Shown piece after piece: positions 25,393-32,940 of a stretch of 41,716 bases of DNA. Each line of letters opens with the position of its first letter. Position 1 is the first letter of the stretch. Made by a program: the position numbers and the translations under genes. This DNA comes from Fonticella tunisiensis (lineage in GTDB: Bacteria > Bacillota > Clostridia > Clostridiales > Caloramatoraceae). The stretch is taken from assembly GCF_004364155.1 (NCBI RefSeq), contig NZ_SOAZ01000026.1, positions 1 through 41,716 on the forward strand, given 5' to 3'. The notes below the pieces were generated by a model that worked only from the letters and a program-made list of their open reading frames with translations, made no database searches and had not been told where the DNA came from.

Positions 25393-25773
25393 CTACTTTT
25401 TTATTTGCTGGTATGCTTTTTCAAATGCATCCTTAAGCTCCTCGGCGTAACCAAGAATTTCTTTTGCTATTTCAGGATCCTTCTTGACGTTCGCTTCTAT
25501 AAGCCTTCTATACATATAATCATACAGGAGCATAAGGGACTTTGACAGCTCACCACCTATCTTCATGTTTAATGTGGCCATCAATTCCAGTAAAATATTC
25601 TGGGCCTTTATAAGGTTGGTGTTTGACTTTTGAATATCCCTTTCTTCTATTCCAGAGATGCCAAGTTTTATAAACTTCACAAGACCATCATAAAGCATTA
25701 GCAAAAGTTTTTCTCTTGATGCTGTGTTTACACTGTTCTGTTGATATGCATTGAGTGCATTTGCATTATACAT
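25393..25773 (-). CDS. fliS: Flagellin chaperone FliS
   Basis: The 126-residue product has the FliS pattern: NALNAYQQNSVNTASREKLLLMLYDGLVKFI, seen as AYQQNSVNTASREKLLLMLY and a four-helix fold with ELMATLNMKIGGELSKSLMLLYDYMYRRLIEAN. It keeps flagellin unfolded in the cytoplasm and, with CsrA and FliW, can tune flagellin synthesis. AGGAGTGAT lies before the ATG. It is last in the small sigma-D operon with flaG. The flagellin gene it serves is outside this window. Confidence 0.95.
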   Translation of the reverse strand: MYNANALNAYQQNSVNTASREKLLLMLYDGLVKFIKLGISGIEERDIQKSNTNLIKAQNILLELMATLNMKIGGELSKSLMLLYDYMYRRLIEANVKKDPEIAKEILGYAEELKDAFEKAYQQIKK

Positions 25774-25831
25774 ATAATCACTCCTAACCTTACTTATCTA
25801 TAATTGCGCTGACTACAAACCTCCTGGCAGA

Positions 25832-25927
25832 TTACCACTTCATTTGTTTACTTAAGATGGCATTAGGTTCAACTTGCTTTAGGGAAGCGGATTTATATAC
25901 ATAATCTTTTCCCTTAACGCTTTTCAT
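25832..25927 (-). CDS. Possible 31-residue protein between flaG and fliS
   Basis: An ATG that overlaps the last 14 bases of flaG opens a 31-codon frame (MKSVKGKDYVYKSASLKQVE...KQMKW) ending 58 bases before fliS. The codon choice looks like the neighbours and the frame fills most of the gap. No clear ribosome binding site precedes the ATG, but overlap with flaG could allow re-initiation. I do not recognise the family and cannot exclude chance. Confidence 0.4.
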   Translation of the reverse strand: MKSVKGKDYVYKSASLKQVEPNAILSKQMKW

Positions 25928-26267
25928 CTATCAATATGCCTGCTATTTCCCAGAGCCTTGCTACCATATCAAGTATCTTCTCTGGAGGTATTTCCTTTAA
26001 CACCTCTCCTGTTTCGTCGTTTACAATCTTAACCATAACATCTTTTGTTTTATCGTGAATTTCAAATTTCAAGTGAGTATTGTTTTTAAAGAGCGCTCTG
26101 TTTGCTCTATCAACTGCGGATTGAAGGTCCTTATTATCTAGTTTACCAGTGTACTGTTCATTATCAATTTTAGCAAATAATCCAACTTCTTTCTCTGAAA
26201 ATTGTTTGAAATTATTAATATTGCTTTTTATTTGTAGATTGTTGGGGCTCATTTGACTGATATCCAT
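25914..26267 (-). CDS. flaG: FlaG family flagellar protein
   Basis: The 117-residue product ends in the FlaG/YvyC domain (about 50-117): FEIHDKTKDVMVKIVNDETGEVLKEIPPEKILDMVARLWEIAG, seen as VKIVNDETGEVLKEIPPEK. The N-terminus is variable. FlaG proteins affect filament length. It is the first gene after a sigma-D type promoter, 35 bases downstream of the -10 box, with AGAGGTG before the ATG. Confidence 0.93.
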   Translation of the reverse strand: MDISQMSPNNLQIKSNINNFKQFSEKEVGLFAKIDNEQYTGKLDNKDLQSAVDRANRALFKNNTHLKFEIHDKTKDVMVKIVNDETGEVLKEIPPEKILDMVARLWEIAGILIDEKR

Positions 26268-26301
26268 AAATTACACCTCTACTATTTAATTTCTATTAGA
26301 A

Positions 26302-26328
26302 TTATCGTTTTGATAGGAGTTTACTTTA
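26302..26328 (-). promoter_or_regulatory. Sigma-D (sigma-28) promoter of flaG-fliS
   Basis: On the minus strand TAAAGTAA (26321-26328), an exact 11-base spacer and AACGATAA (26302-26309) match the sigma-28 consensus TAAAGTTT-N11-GCCGATAA at 6 of 8 bases in each box. It lies just upstream of flaG and after the terminator that follows the fliT-like gene. Confidence 0.75.
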
Positions 26329-26394
26329 TATAGAAGTGTGGGCAATTCGCAGAAAAAACAATGAAAATGAAAATCGTGCTACTATTCGCCATAA

Positions 26395-26431
26395 TAAAAT
26401 TTAAAACCGGTTGGAATGCTCCAATCGGTTT
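26395..26431 (-). terminator. Likely terminator of the flgM-fliD operon
   Basis: On the minus strand AAACCGATTGGA pairs with TCCAACCGGTTT (12-bp stem, one mismatch, 4-base loop; 26404-26431), followed by a T-rich but interrupted TTTTAAATTTTATT. It lies 26 bases after the fliT-like stop codon. Confidence 0.6.
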
Positions 26432-26456
26432 GGTAATATCAATTATTTCTATAAAA

Positions 26457-26801
26457 TTATATTTTCTTGTTTAAAAATATCGGATCTACGTAAAACTTTT
26501 TATTGTAGCTTGCATTAATACTTTTACCAATTGATATTCTACTTAAATTTTCTTTTAATTTTTTTTGTTTTTCAAACATTAAAATATGGAGCTTTTCTTC
26601 CCATTTTATTAAATTAAGTTCTTCGGAAATACTTATAAAATCCTGACTGTTATACTCTATCGATTTCATTCTATTTATTAAGCTTTCCCTCTTCTCAATT
26701 AACTCATTGATTTTGTCATAATCCTCATTTTCAAGGAACGAACATAAATTCATAGTTATGTTTTTGAATTCTGTTAATAGTAACATTAAGTCATTCTCCA
26801 T
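26457..26801 (-). CDS. FliT-like chaperone downstream of fliD
   Basis: The 114-residue product is helical and charged, with LTEFKNITMNLCSFLENEDYDKINELIEKRESLINRMKSI as its clearest part (LENEDYDKINELIEKRESLI, about 22-41), the pattern of FliT-type and related flagellar chaperones. It overlaps the fliD stop by one base, which fits a FliD chaperone. Identification rests on fold pattern and position, as these proteins are poorly conserved. Confidence 0.6.
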   Translation of the reverse strand: MENDLMLLLTEFKNITMNLCSFLENEDYDKINELIEKRESLINRMKSIEYNSQDFISISEELNLIKWEEKLHILMFEKQKKLKENLSRISIGKSINASYNKKFYVDPIFLNKKI

Positions 26802-28747
26802 TAGCTAACACCGCCTGAAAATCCAAGCTGCTGCATGAGCCATGCTGACTGCTGGTTCATCTTTTGCATTGCAACTTCCAACCTTGCGAATTGTTCATAG
26901 TATTTGTCTTCCTTTTCAGATAGCTTATCTGTAAGTTCACTTATTTTCTTATCATAGTCATTTGCTATCTGCCTTGAAAGCATATTGTTAAATTCAGATA
27001 GATCCCCCACTATTCCAGCTGTTTCAATAAGTATTCCCTTTCTACCGCTGCTATCACGGGTTGTCCTCGTATAATCCTTTAGTATATCATTAATTCTCTG
27101 GAATATACCTATTTGATCATATCTTTCGCTGTCATTTTTATGATCCGGATCATAGTTAATATCGGAATCCTTCATAAATAGCTTGGCCAACTGTTCACCA
27201 CGGTTTTGTATTGCATCCTTAAGCTTTGCTTCATCTATAATAATTTTTCCTCCTTGAAGATAGTCGCTACTGGTTGATAAGCCTGCATCTTTAAGGGATA
27301 TTCCTGCTCCTTCTACACCATCATAGAAGGCTCTTCTCATCGAGTACAACATGTTTTGAAGCATGGAATCATTTTTCAATAGCCCTTCTTTAGCCTTTTC
27401 TTCCCATCTTTTTATATCATCATCCTTCATTTCCTTCTTTTGATCATCCGTTAAGGGCTTATAATCATACTGTCTTTTTTCGTTTAACTTTTTTTGAATT
27501 TTATCTACTATTTCATTATATTTATCTATAAACGCCTTTATCTTATCAAAGGTTTTTTGAACGTTTGATGTAAGGGTTATATTGGCAATTTTCGGAGGAT
27601 CACCTGACTCCTGCAGAATATTGTAAGTTATACCGTCAATCGTAAAGGTATTGCTGGATTTTTTTATAGTTGTAGCACTGCCTCCTGGAGGAGTAATCGT
27701 AACCTCCGCATCCTCCCCCGGTAAGCCATCTCCTGAAGTAATTCCAAGGGCATTTAAAAGTTCTGTGGAACTGCTGCTGTCTATTGTTAAACTCTTTGAA
27801 CTTCCAGTTTGGACAGTTTGTATGGTAAAGGTTTTCGTAAGTTCGCTATACTTTGCGATTACATTTCCTGACGTAGCTTCGCTGATTGCGTCTATAACAT
27901 CCCCTATGGTTTTGTTTGTATCTATATTTATAGTTGTGCTATTTCCACCGTCATAGCTCAATTTAAGAGAAGTTGGCCCCGTAACGCCTAAATCCGATAA
28001 CTTTGTTGAAGTTGTTGGATTTATGATTTTCCCCTTTAAATTTGCAAGAATATCGTTTGCTGGGTCAGTAACAGAAGCACTTGTAATCTTCACGATACTG
28101 TTTGTTAAGGCATTAAATCTTATGTAATTATCGCTTCCTTGGGTTATAATTTCTGCCGTTACCTTACCCTTTAGATTTATGTTGTTTGATATCTGATCGT
28201 TTATGGCACTGACAAGATCCGTTACTGTGTTAATTGTATATGGTTGTCCATTTTCATCTTTATCAAGTTTGATAGTTTCTTCTGAAGCTCCATCTATGCT
28301 AAAGCCTATGGATTGCCCCAACCATGACTGAGCTACTGTATCAGTTACAGCCAAACTCTGGTTTAAAGCATTTCCGCTTATTTTGGCAGGCTCAGCAAGG
28401 TTTATAACTTGAACGCTATAAGTACCCGGAACAGCACCAGCCCCTGCACTCACAGACACAATAGAACCCGTCGTTGTGCTGCCTTCATCAGAATGTGATA
28501 TATCAAAGGCTGCGTAACTATTTACAGATAACATATAACTGTCGGGCTTTAAAACATCAAAGTATGTACTCTTAAATGTGTTTATATCTCCCAGTATCTC
28601 CCTGTATAATTCCTGCTTCCACTGCACAATTTGCCTGTCCTGCTTTAGCTTATCCAATTTTACATTTTCAGCCTTCATCATTGTCTTAACCATACTGTCA
28701 ACGTCAAGTCCCGTTGCAAGGCCTGTAATTCTCAGCATATCGCTCAT
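26801..28747 (-). CDS. fliD: Flagellar filament cap protein FliD
   Basis: The 648-residue product has the FliD N-terminus (LRITGLATGLDVDSMVKTMM), the conserved KxKLDKLKQDRQIVQWKQELYRE stretch (WKQELYREI about 48), flagellin-hook IN-type segments, and the C-terminal coiled coil (KKISELTDKLSEKEDKYYEQFARLE, MQKMNQQSAWLMQQLG). FliD caps the filament and folds flagellin on the outside. AAGGTGGTGAT precedes the ATG. A 155-base leader separates it from csrA. It is somewhat longer than the Bacillus protein, in the variable middle. Confidence 0.95.
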   Translation of the reverse strand: MSDMLRITGLATGLDVDSMVKTMMKAENVKLDKLKQDRQIVQWKQELYREILGDINTFKSTYFDVLKPDSYMLSVNSYAAFDISHSDEGSTTTGSIVSVSAGAGAVPGTYSVQVINLAEPAKISGNALNQSLAVTDTVAQSWLGQSIGFSIDGASEETIKLDKDENGQPYTINTVTDLVSAINDQISNNINLKGKVTAEIITQGSDNYIRFNALTNSIVKITSASVTDPANDILANLKGKIINPTTSTKLSDLGVTGPTSLKLSYDGGNSTTINIDTNKTIGDVIDAISEATSGNVIAKYSELTKTFTIQTVQTGSSKSLTIDSSSSTELLNALGITSGDGLPGEDAEVTITPPGGSATTIKKSSNTFTIDGITYNILQESGDPPKIANITLTSNVQKTFDKIKAFIDKYNEIVDKIQKKLNEKRQYDYKPLTDDQKKEMKDDDIKRWEEKAKEGLLKNDSMLQNMLYSMRRAFYDGVEGAGISLKDAGLSTSSDYLQGGKIIIDEAKLKDAIQNRGEQLAKLFMKDSDINYDPDHKNDSERYDQIGIFQRINDILKDYTRTTRDSSGRKGILIETAGIVGDLSEFNNMLSRQIANDYDKKISELTDKLSEKEDKYYEQFARLEVAMQKMNQQSAWLMQQLGFSGGVS

Positions 28748-28784
28748 CTTATCACCACCTTATCTTTAAAGCTTACATATTTAG

Positions 28785-28818
28785 TGTAAATTAACTTGTT
28801 GTGCTAGATAAATTTACA
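28785..28818. repeat. Inverted repeat in the fliD leader
   Basis: TGTAAATT (28785-28792) and AATTTACA (28811-28818) form an 8-bp inverted repeat with an 18-base loop in the 155-base gap between csrA and fliD. It could be an RNA stem or a binding site. No gene and no convincing promoter was found in this gap. Confidence 0.4.
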
Positions 28819-28903
28819 GATAGGCGCTGTGATAAAAAAATATTTCATTCACCAGCACTCTTGGCAAAGAAGTTCTAAGGCTTGGGATTTGAAAAAAACG
28901 AAG

Positions 28904-29116
28904 TCATTTTATTTTCTTTATAATGTCTTCGATATTTTTAGTTGACTCTATATTTTCCCTTCCAATTTCAACAATGAGTTCTTTTCTTAAAATACTAATA
29001 TTTTTAGGAGCTTCTATTCCGATTTTTACACTTCCACCTTGGATTTCTAGTACCGTTATTTCTATATTATCATCAATAACTAAAGACTCTCCCTGTTTTC
29101 TTGTAACTACAAGCAT
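28904..29116 (-). CDS. csrA: Translational regulator CsrA
   Basis: The 70-residue product is a typical Csr[27 protein letters not shown] at the N-terminus (RKQGESLVI) and [19 protein letters not shown]. It binds GGA motifs in mRNA leaders; in Bacillus it blocks flagellin translation and is sequestered by FliW. Here it overlaps fliW by 10 bases, with AGGAGATACC before the ATG, so the two antagonists are made together. Confidence 0.96.
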   Translation of the reverse strand: MLVVTRKQGESLVIDDNIEITVLEIQGGSVKIGIEAPKNISILRKELIVEIGRENIESTKNIEDIIKKIK

Positions 29117-29526
29117 GGTATCTCCTGCCTTATACTATATTTACTATCAGATAGTATTATTTGCTTGCCCTTATTGTTTATTATATTTATTACTATGGGT
29201 GCAAGAAGGTTTGCAGTTATTTTATCTCCCCTCACAGTAATTATATTATATATTAAAACATCACGTTCTTTTTCGATTTCAAGCTCCTCTACTTCGTTAT
29301 CCGATAGCTTTATTTCATAATCCTTAAAATAAGTCCAGGGAGAGATCATCATAAGACAGATGGATTTCTCCTCCACACTCTGAAGACACTTTAAATTGGG
29401 GTTATCCTCCAGATTTAAAATCACAAACTCCTTTAAATGTTCAAATCCTGGAATACCATATTTGAATTTTATTATTTCTTTTTCATCTATTTCTATCTCC
29501 CCAAAGAATCTAGTTCCAATTTTCAT
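29107..29526 (-). CDS. fliW: Flagellar assembly factor FliW
   Basis: The 139-residue product has the FliW pattern: [30 protein letters not shown] ([20 protein letters not shown]) and [17 protein letters not shown]. It binds CsrA and flagellin, so that CsrA is released onto target mRNA when flagellin accumulates. It overlaps csrA by 10 bases and follows flgL by 10. Confidence 0.95.
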   Translation of the reverse strand: MKIGTRFFGEIEIDEKEIIKFKYGIPGFEHLKEFVILNLEDNPNLKCLQSVEEKSICLMMISPWTYFKDYEIKLSDNEVEELEIEKERDVLIYNIITVRGDKITANLLAPIVINIINNKGKQIILSDSKYSIRQEIPCL

Positions 29527-29536
29527 CTATACCATC

Positions 29537-30436
29537 CTACCTTAAAAAGTCTAATAAGCTTGGCTGAAGTATTTTTGCTCCTGCCTGAAGCGAAGCTGTA
29601 TATATTGATTCCATAACACTATACTCCATAATCTTTTGTGCTATATCTATATCAACTGTCTTAGACAAAAGCTCCGTCATATTAAATATTTCATCTTCAT
29701 TCTTGGATTTCATAGCATTAAGCCTGTTGGATTTGGCACCAACCTCTGCACGGAGTTTTAATATATTATCTATCTGTTCATCAAGCTCTTTGAGCCTATC
29801 TGAAGGCGACTTATTATTTGCAAGATCATTGATTATTTCACTTATAACTTTAAAAACTCCATCTTCATCAGCAGGTTGTATTTTTGAATCGTTCGCAAAC
29901 TTATTGCCGTTTATGGCAATGTCCATTATAACTCCCTGGGAAAATTCCTTTTTTAATCCATTCGTTGAGCCTTGATAGATTACTTTACCATCAACTATTT
30001 TAAAGGGAGGTTCTGTTGTCTTATCCCCTCCAAATATATACCTGCCATCATAAAAAGTATTGCCTATCTGGGCCAGGGATTCCTTGAGCTGTTCAATCTC
30101 TTTTTGAATTGAATATCTCTGGGTACTGTCATAGGTGCCATTGCTTCCCTGTACCGTCAACTCCCTTATTCTCTGCAGGGCATCGTTCATCTGTCCCAGC
30201 GCAACGTCTGTGGTCTCAAGCCAGCCAATACCCTCATCTATGTTAGCTTTATATCTTTCATTTACCGCTATGCTTGTCGTAAGCTCCATTGCCCTTGCAG
30301 CCTTAAATGGATTATCTGAAGGTCTTCTTACTTCCTTGCCTGAAGAAAGTTGTTCCTGATATTTTTTCATATTTTCAAGATTAGCAGTTAAGTCTGAGAG
30401 GTAGCTTTTTACAAGCACTCTGTTCGTAATTCTCAT
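29537..30436 (-). CDS. flgL: Hook-filament junction protein FlgL
   Basis: From the ATG at 30436 (GCAGGTGAT upstream) the product has 299 residues. The flagellin-like N-terminus (MRITNRVLVKSYLSDL, KYQEQLSSGKEVRRPSDNP) and C-terminal helix (SKTVDIDIAQKIMEYSVMESIYTASL) match FlgL. It joins FlgK to the filament. A GTG three codons earlier is also open. It belongs to the sigma-D operon. Confidence 0.95.
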   Translation of the reverse strand: MRITNRVLVKSYLSDLTANLENMKKYQEQLSSGKEVRRPSDNPFKAARAMELTTSIAVNERYKANIDEGIGWLETTDVALGQMNDALQRIRELTVQGSNGTYDSTQRYSIQKEIEQLKESLAQIGNTFYDGRYIFGGDKTTEPPFKIVDGKVIYQGSTNGLKKEFSQGVIMDIAINGNKFANDSKIQPADEDGVFKVISEIINDLANNKSPSDRLKELDEQIDNILKLRAEVGAKSNRLNAMKSKNEDEIFNMTELLSKTVDIDIAQKIMEYSVMESIYTASLQAGAKILQPSLLDFLR

Positions 30437-30452
30437 CCATATCACCTGCCTA

Positions 30453-32102
30453 TTATCTTATTAAACCGTTTACAACTACGTCAAGAAGCTGATCTAAAAC
30501 GCTAATCATCTTTGCATTTGCTTCATATGCCCTCTGAAACTGAATCATGTTAGTCATTTCTTCGTCCAGGGAAACGCCGGATAGGGAATCCCTTCTAGTT
30601 TCTAGCTGCGTTAAGAGGGTGTTCTGGTTTGTTACCATTTTCTTTGCTTCCTGATTTAAAATTCCAAGGTTTGCAATGGAATCCTTAAAGTAGCTGTCAA
30701 TGGTTGTACCTGTCTGACTGTTGTTTATTTCCAATTCATTCAGGTCAAGACCTGACTTTTCAATAAAATCGTCTCTATCTTTTATATCAAGTATGTCAAG
30801 CCTGGTATTTCTAATCTGTCCTATCAAAAGGGCCCTTTCGCCGTTTCCGGTATTACCTCCTATCTCCTTACCAGCGTTTATAAGAGATGGATCATCCAAG
30901 ATTTCTGCTCTAACTCTAATGGTTTTTGCCGGTTCCTTATCCGTTTCAGCTGAACTAAGAAAAAAGTCATTATTCCCTGAAGGATCGTTATTTGAATGTA
31001 TTGTATTAACGGAAATTGCGAGTACCCTTGCTAGATTGTTAAGTTGATCCTTAAATCTGCTTATCTCCTGTGATACAGATTCATATCCATTTAGACTCCC
31101 GTTTTCAAAATCCGCAGGTTCAATTAACGGTTTATTTGCATCAGAAGAATAATAAAAAACTGTATGAACCTTTAAAGAAGTCACCTTATCGTTTTCGATG
31201 TTTGCGTACTTCGTTACCTCATCATCAGACACAACAAGAGTTGTTCTATCGTTTATCTCTCCTCCGTTATACAGCTCCAATTTCCATTCTCCGCTGTCTT
31301 TATCCTTATAAATGCTATTTATATATGAAATTCCAGTATTTATGGTACCGTCGGAGAGCAATTCCTTTTTATTCCCATCGTTAAGACGTGCATATATTTT
31401 TATACCACCAAAATCAGTTTTCTCAATATCAAAACTAAACCTTTCAGAGAGCTTATCCAAAAGCAAATCCCTTCTGTCCAATAAATCGTTAGGTGTTTGT
31501 CCTGAAATAATAACGGATTTTATTTGTACATTAAGCTCATTTATTTGCTTCAATATACTGTTTATATCAAATATCTGTTCCTTAATAATATCTCCTGCGT
31601 TAATCTGCATTTTTTGCAATTGCTCGTAGTTATGATTTATAGCGTTGGTTAAGGCTTCTGCATTTTGGGCTACTATTGTTCTGGCTGTAGAGCTTTCAGG
31701 TGTTGTTGAAAGCTGATTCCATGCATCCCAGAACTGGCTCAATGTATTTGAAAGGCCTGTGTCTGATGGTTCCATGAATATGGTTTCTATTTCTGAGAGA
31801 AACTCTTCACGTGATGTAAATTTTCCTAAGCTGCTTTTTTCTCTTCTTATCTGATAGTCTATAAATTCATCCCTTGCCCTTGTAATAGTTGAAATTTCAA
31901 CCCCTGTTCCAAGCTGTCCAGGCCCACTAGCAGAAGTTAATGAAGGCATGCCAAAGGGTTTTGTGGTTTCAAACTGAGCTCTTTGAACAGAATATCCTTC
32001 AGTGTTAGCATTGGCTATATTATGTGAAGTTACCTGAAGTGCTGTCTGTTGTGCCTGCATTCCTCTTTTAGCTATATTAAACGTATTGAAAAGTCCGCTC
32101 AT
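30453..32102 (-). CDS. flgK: Hook-filament junction protein FlgK (HAP1)
   Basis: The 549-residue product has the rod/hook N-terminus (LFNTFNIAKRGMQAQQTALQ, HNIANANTEGYSVQRAQFE) and the FlgK C-terminus (SGVSLDEEMTNMIQFQRAYEANAKMISVLDQLLD). It is the first junction protein on the hook. AGGAGGG precedes the ATG. It lies after its putative chaperone FlgN and before FlgL. Confidence 0.95.
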   Translation of the reverse strand: MSGLFNTFNIAKRGMQAQQTALQVTSHNIANANTEGYSVQRAQFETTKPFGMPSLTSASGPGQLGTGVEISTITRARDEFIDYQIRREKSSLGKFTSREEFLSEIETIFMEPSDTGLSNTLSQFWDAWNQLSTTPESSTARTIVAQNAEALTNAINHNYEQLQKMQINAGDIIKEQIFDINSILKQINELNVQIKSVIISGQTPNDLLDRRDLLLDKLSERFSFDIEKTDFGGIKIYARLNDGNKKELLSDGTINTGISYINSIYKDKDSGEWKLELYNGGEINDRTTLVVSDDEVTKYANIENDKVTSLKVHTVFYYSSDANKPLIEPADFENGSLNGYESVSQEISRFKDQLNNLARVLAISVNTIHSNNDPSGNNDFFLSSAETDKEPAKTIRVRAEILDDPSLINAGKEIGGNTGNGERALLIGQIRNTRLDILDIKDRDDFIEKSGLDLNELEINNSQTGTTIDSYFKDSIANLGILNQEAKKMVTNQNTLLTQLETRRDSLSGVSLDEEMTNMIQFQRAYEANAKMISVLDQLLDVVVNGLIR

Positions 32103-32114
32103 ATTAAAGCCCTC

Positions 32115-32546
32115 CTATGCCTTTGTAGTAAAAATACTCGTTTTTTGATTATCCTGTGCCTTTCCACTATTTCCATATGTTATTACTCCTTTTGAAGGGC
32201 TCAGTGCCGAAATTATCATCCTGATATAGTTGAGTGACTGTCTTGTGAGCATCAAATTCATTTCACCTTTTTCCTTGGCACTTGCTAAAAGTATCTGCAT
32301 CGTTCTGATGGTTTGCTTATCTATCAATCCATCCTTTATTAAATCGCTGGATGTTTTATCACCGCACAATTCTATCCTTTCCTTTTCAAGGAGGGACATT
32401 TTTTGGGCTATCAACTTTTTCTTTTCTACGATTTCAGGTATTTCGCAGGCCCTGTCTTTAATTAAAACCTCCTTTTCAAGATCAAGAAGTTCATTTAATT
32501 CTATAAGGCATTCCTTTTGGTTCGTTATTATTTCCTTTAATTCCAT
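32115..32546 (-). CDS. flgN: FlgN family chaperone
   Basis: The 143-residue product is helical, with ECLIELNELLDLEKEVLIK and EIPEIVEKKKLIAQKMSLLEKERIEL, as in FlgN (YvyG), the chaperone for FlgK and FlgL. It sits between flgM and flgK, the standard place. Its ATG overlaps the flgM stop by one base (TAATG). Confidence 0.85.
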   Translation of the reverse strand: MELKEIITNQKECLIELNELLDLEKEVLIKDRACEIPEIVEKKKLIAQKMSLLEKERIELCGDKTSSDLIKDGLIDKQTIRTMQILLASAKEKGEMNLMLTRQSLNYIRMIISALSPSKGVITYGNSGKAQDNQKTSIFTTKA

Positions 32547-32827
32547 TAAAAATCCCTTTCCTTTATGTGCTTTAATATGCTTTCAGCGAGTTTTTCCGAA
32601 TCGATATTGTATTTATTTTGCTTTATAAGTTCCTTTATTTCTCCTGCTCTGTTGCTCTTTATGTCAGTATTTTTTGCTACGTCGATATACCTTGCAATCT
32701 CTTTTCCTGTTTTTGATATTTCAACCTTATCGTTTATATTTTTCTTTACTTCCTTTGAGTTGTCGGGTCTTAAATTTTTGTTATAAATAGATATTATACG
32801 GTTTACGTCATTGTTGTTTATTCTCAT
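32546..32827 (-). CDS. flgM: Anti-sigma-28 factor FlgM
   Basis: The 93-residue product begins at the ATG at 32827, preceded by GGGAGTGAT. The N-terminal half (MRINNNDVNRIISIYNKN) is likely unfolded and the C-terminal half (AGEIKELIKQNKYNIDSEKLAESIL) is the sigma-binding region typical of FlgM. It inhibits SigD until it is exported through the finished hook. It is the first gene after a sigma-D promoter, giving negative feedback. A longer frame to 32911 exists but runs over the promoter. Confidence 0.92.
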   Translation of the reverse strand: MRINNNDVNRIISIYNKNLRPDNSKEVKKNINDKVEISKTGKEIARYIDVAKNTDIKSNRAGEIKELIKQNKYNIDSEKLAESILKHIKERDF

Positions 32828-32880
32828 TTTATCACTCCCTGGCTTTGTGTTATTTACACCGCTCAGCTCCGCTATATAAT

Positions 32881-32907
32881 TTATCGTACTGAAAATCATA
32901 AACTTTA
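32881..32907 (-). promoter_or_regulatory. Sigma-D (sigma-28) promoter of the flgM operon
   Basis: On the minus strand TAAAGTTT (32900-32907) is a perfect -35 box, followed after exactly 11 bases by TACGATAA (32881-32888), which matches GCCGATAA at 6 of 8. It lies 53 bases upstream of the flgM start and two bases after the T run of the fliY terminator. Confidence 0.88.
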
Positions 32908-32909
32908 GC

Positions 32910-32940
32910 AAAAAGTCTGCGGGTTATTTTCCCTGCAGAC
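32910..32940 (-). terminator. Terminator at the end of fliY
   Basis: GTCTGCAGGG pairs with CCCGCAGAC (9 bp plus a bulged A, 7-base loop; 32915-32940) and is followed by five T. The 5' arm is made of the last codons of fliY. On the other strand a run of T also follows, so it may work both ways. It separates the chemotaxis block from the sigma-D operon. Confidence 0.85.

Noticed and set aside
26327-26398. A 23-codon minus-strand frame between the fliT-like gene and flaG
   Set aside because: No ribosome binding site, and it runs into the -35 box of the flaG promoter.
32727-32753. A sigma-D-like AACGATAA inside flgM with an 11-base spacer
   Set aside because: The -35 part matches only 4 of 8 bases and it lies inside the coding sequence.
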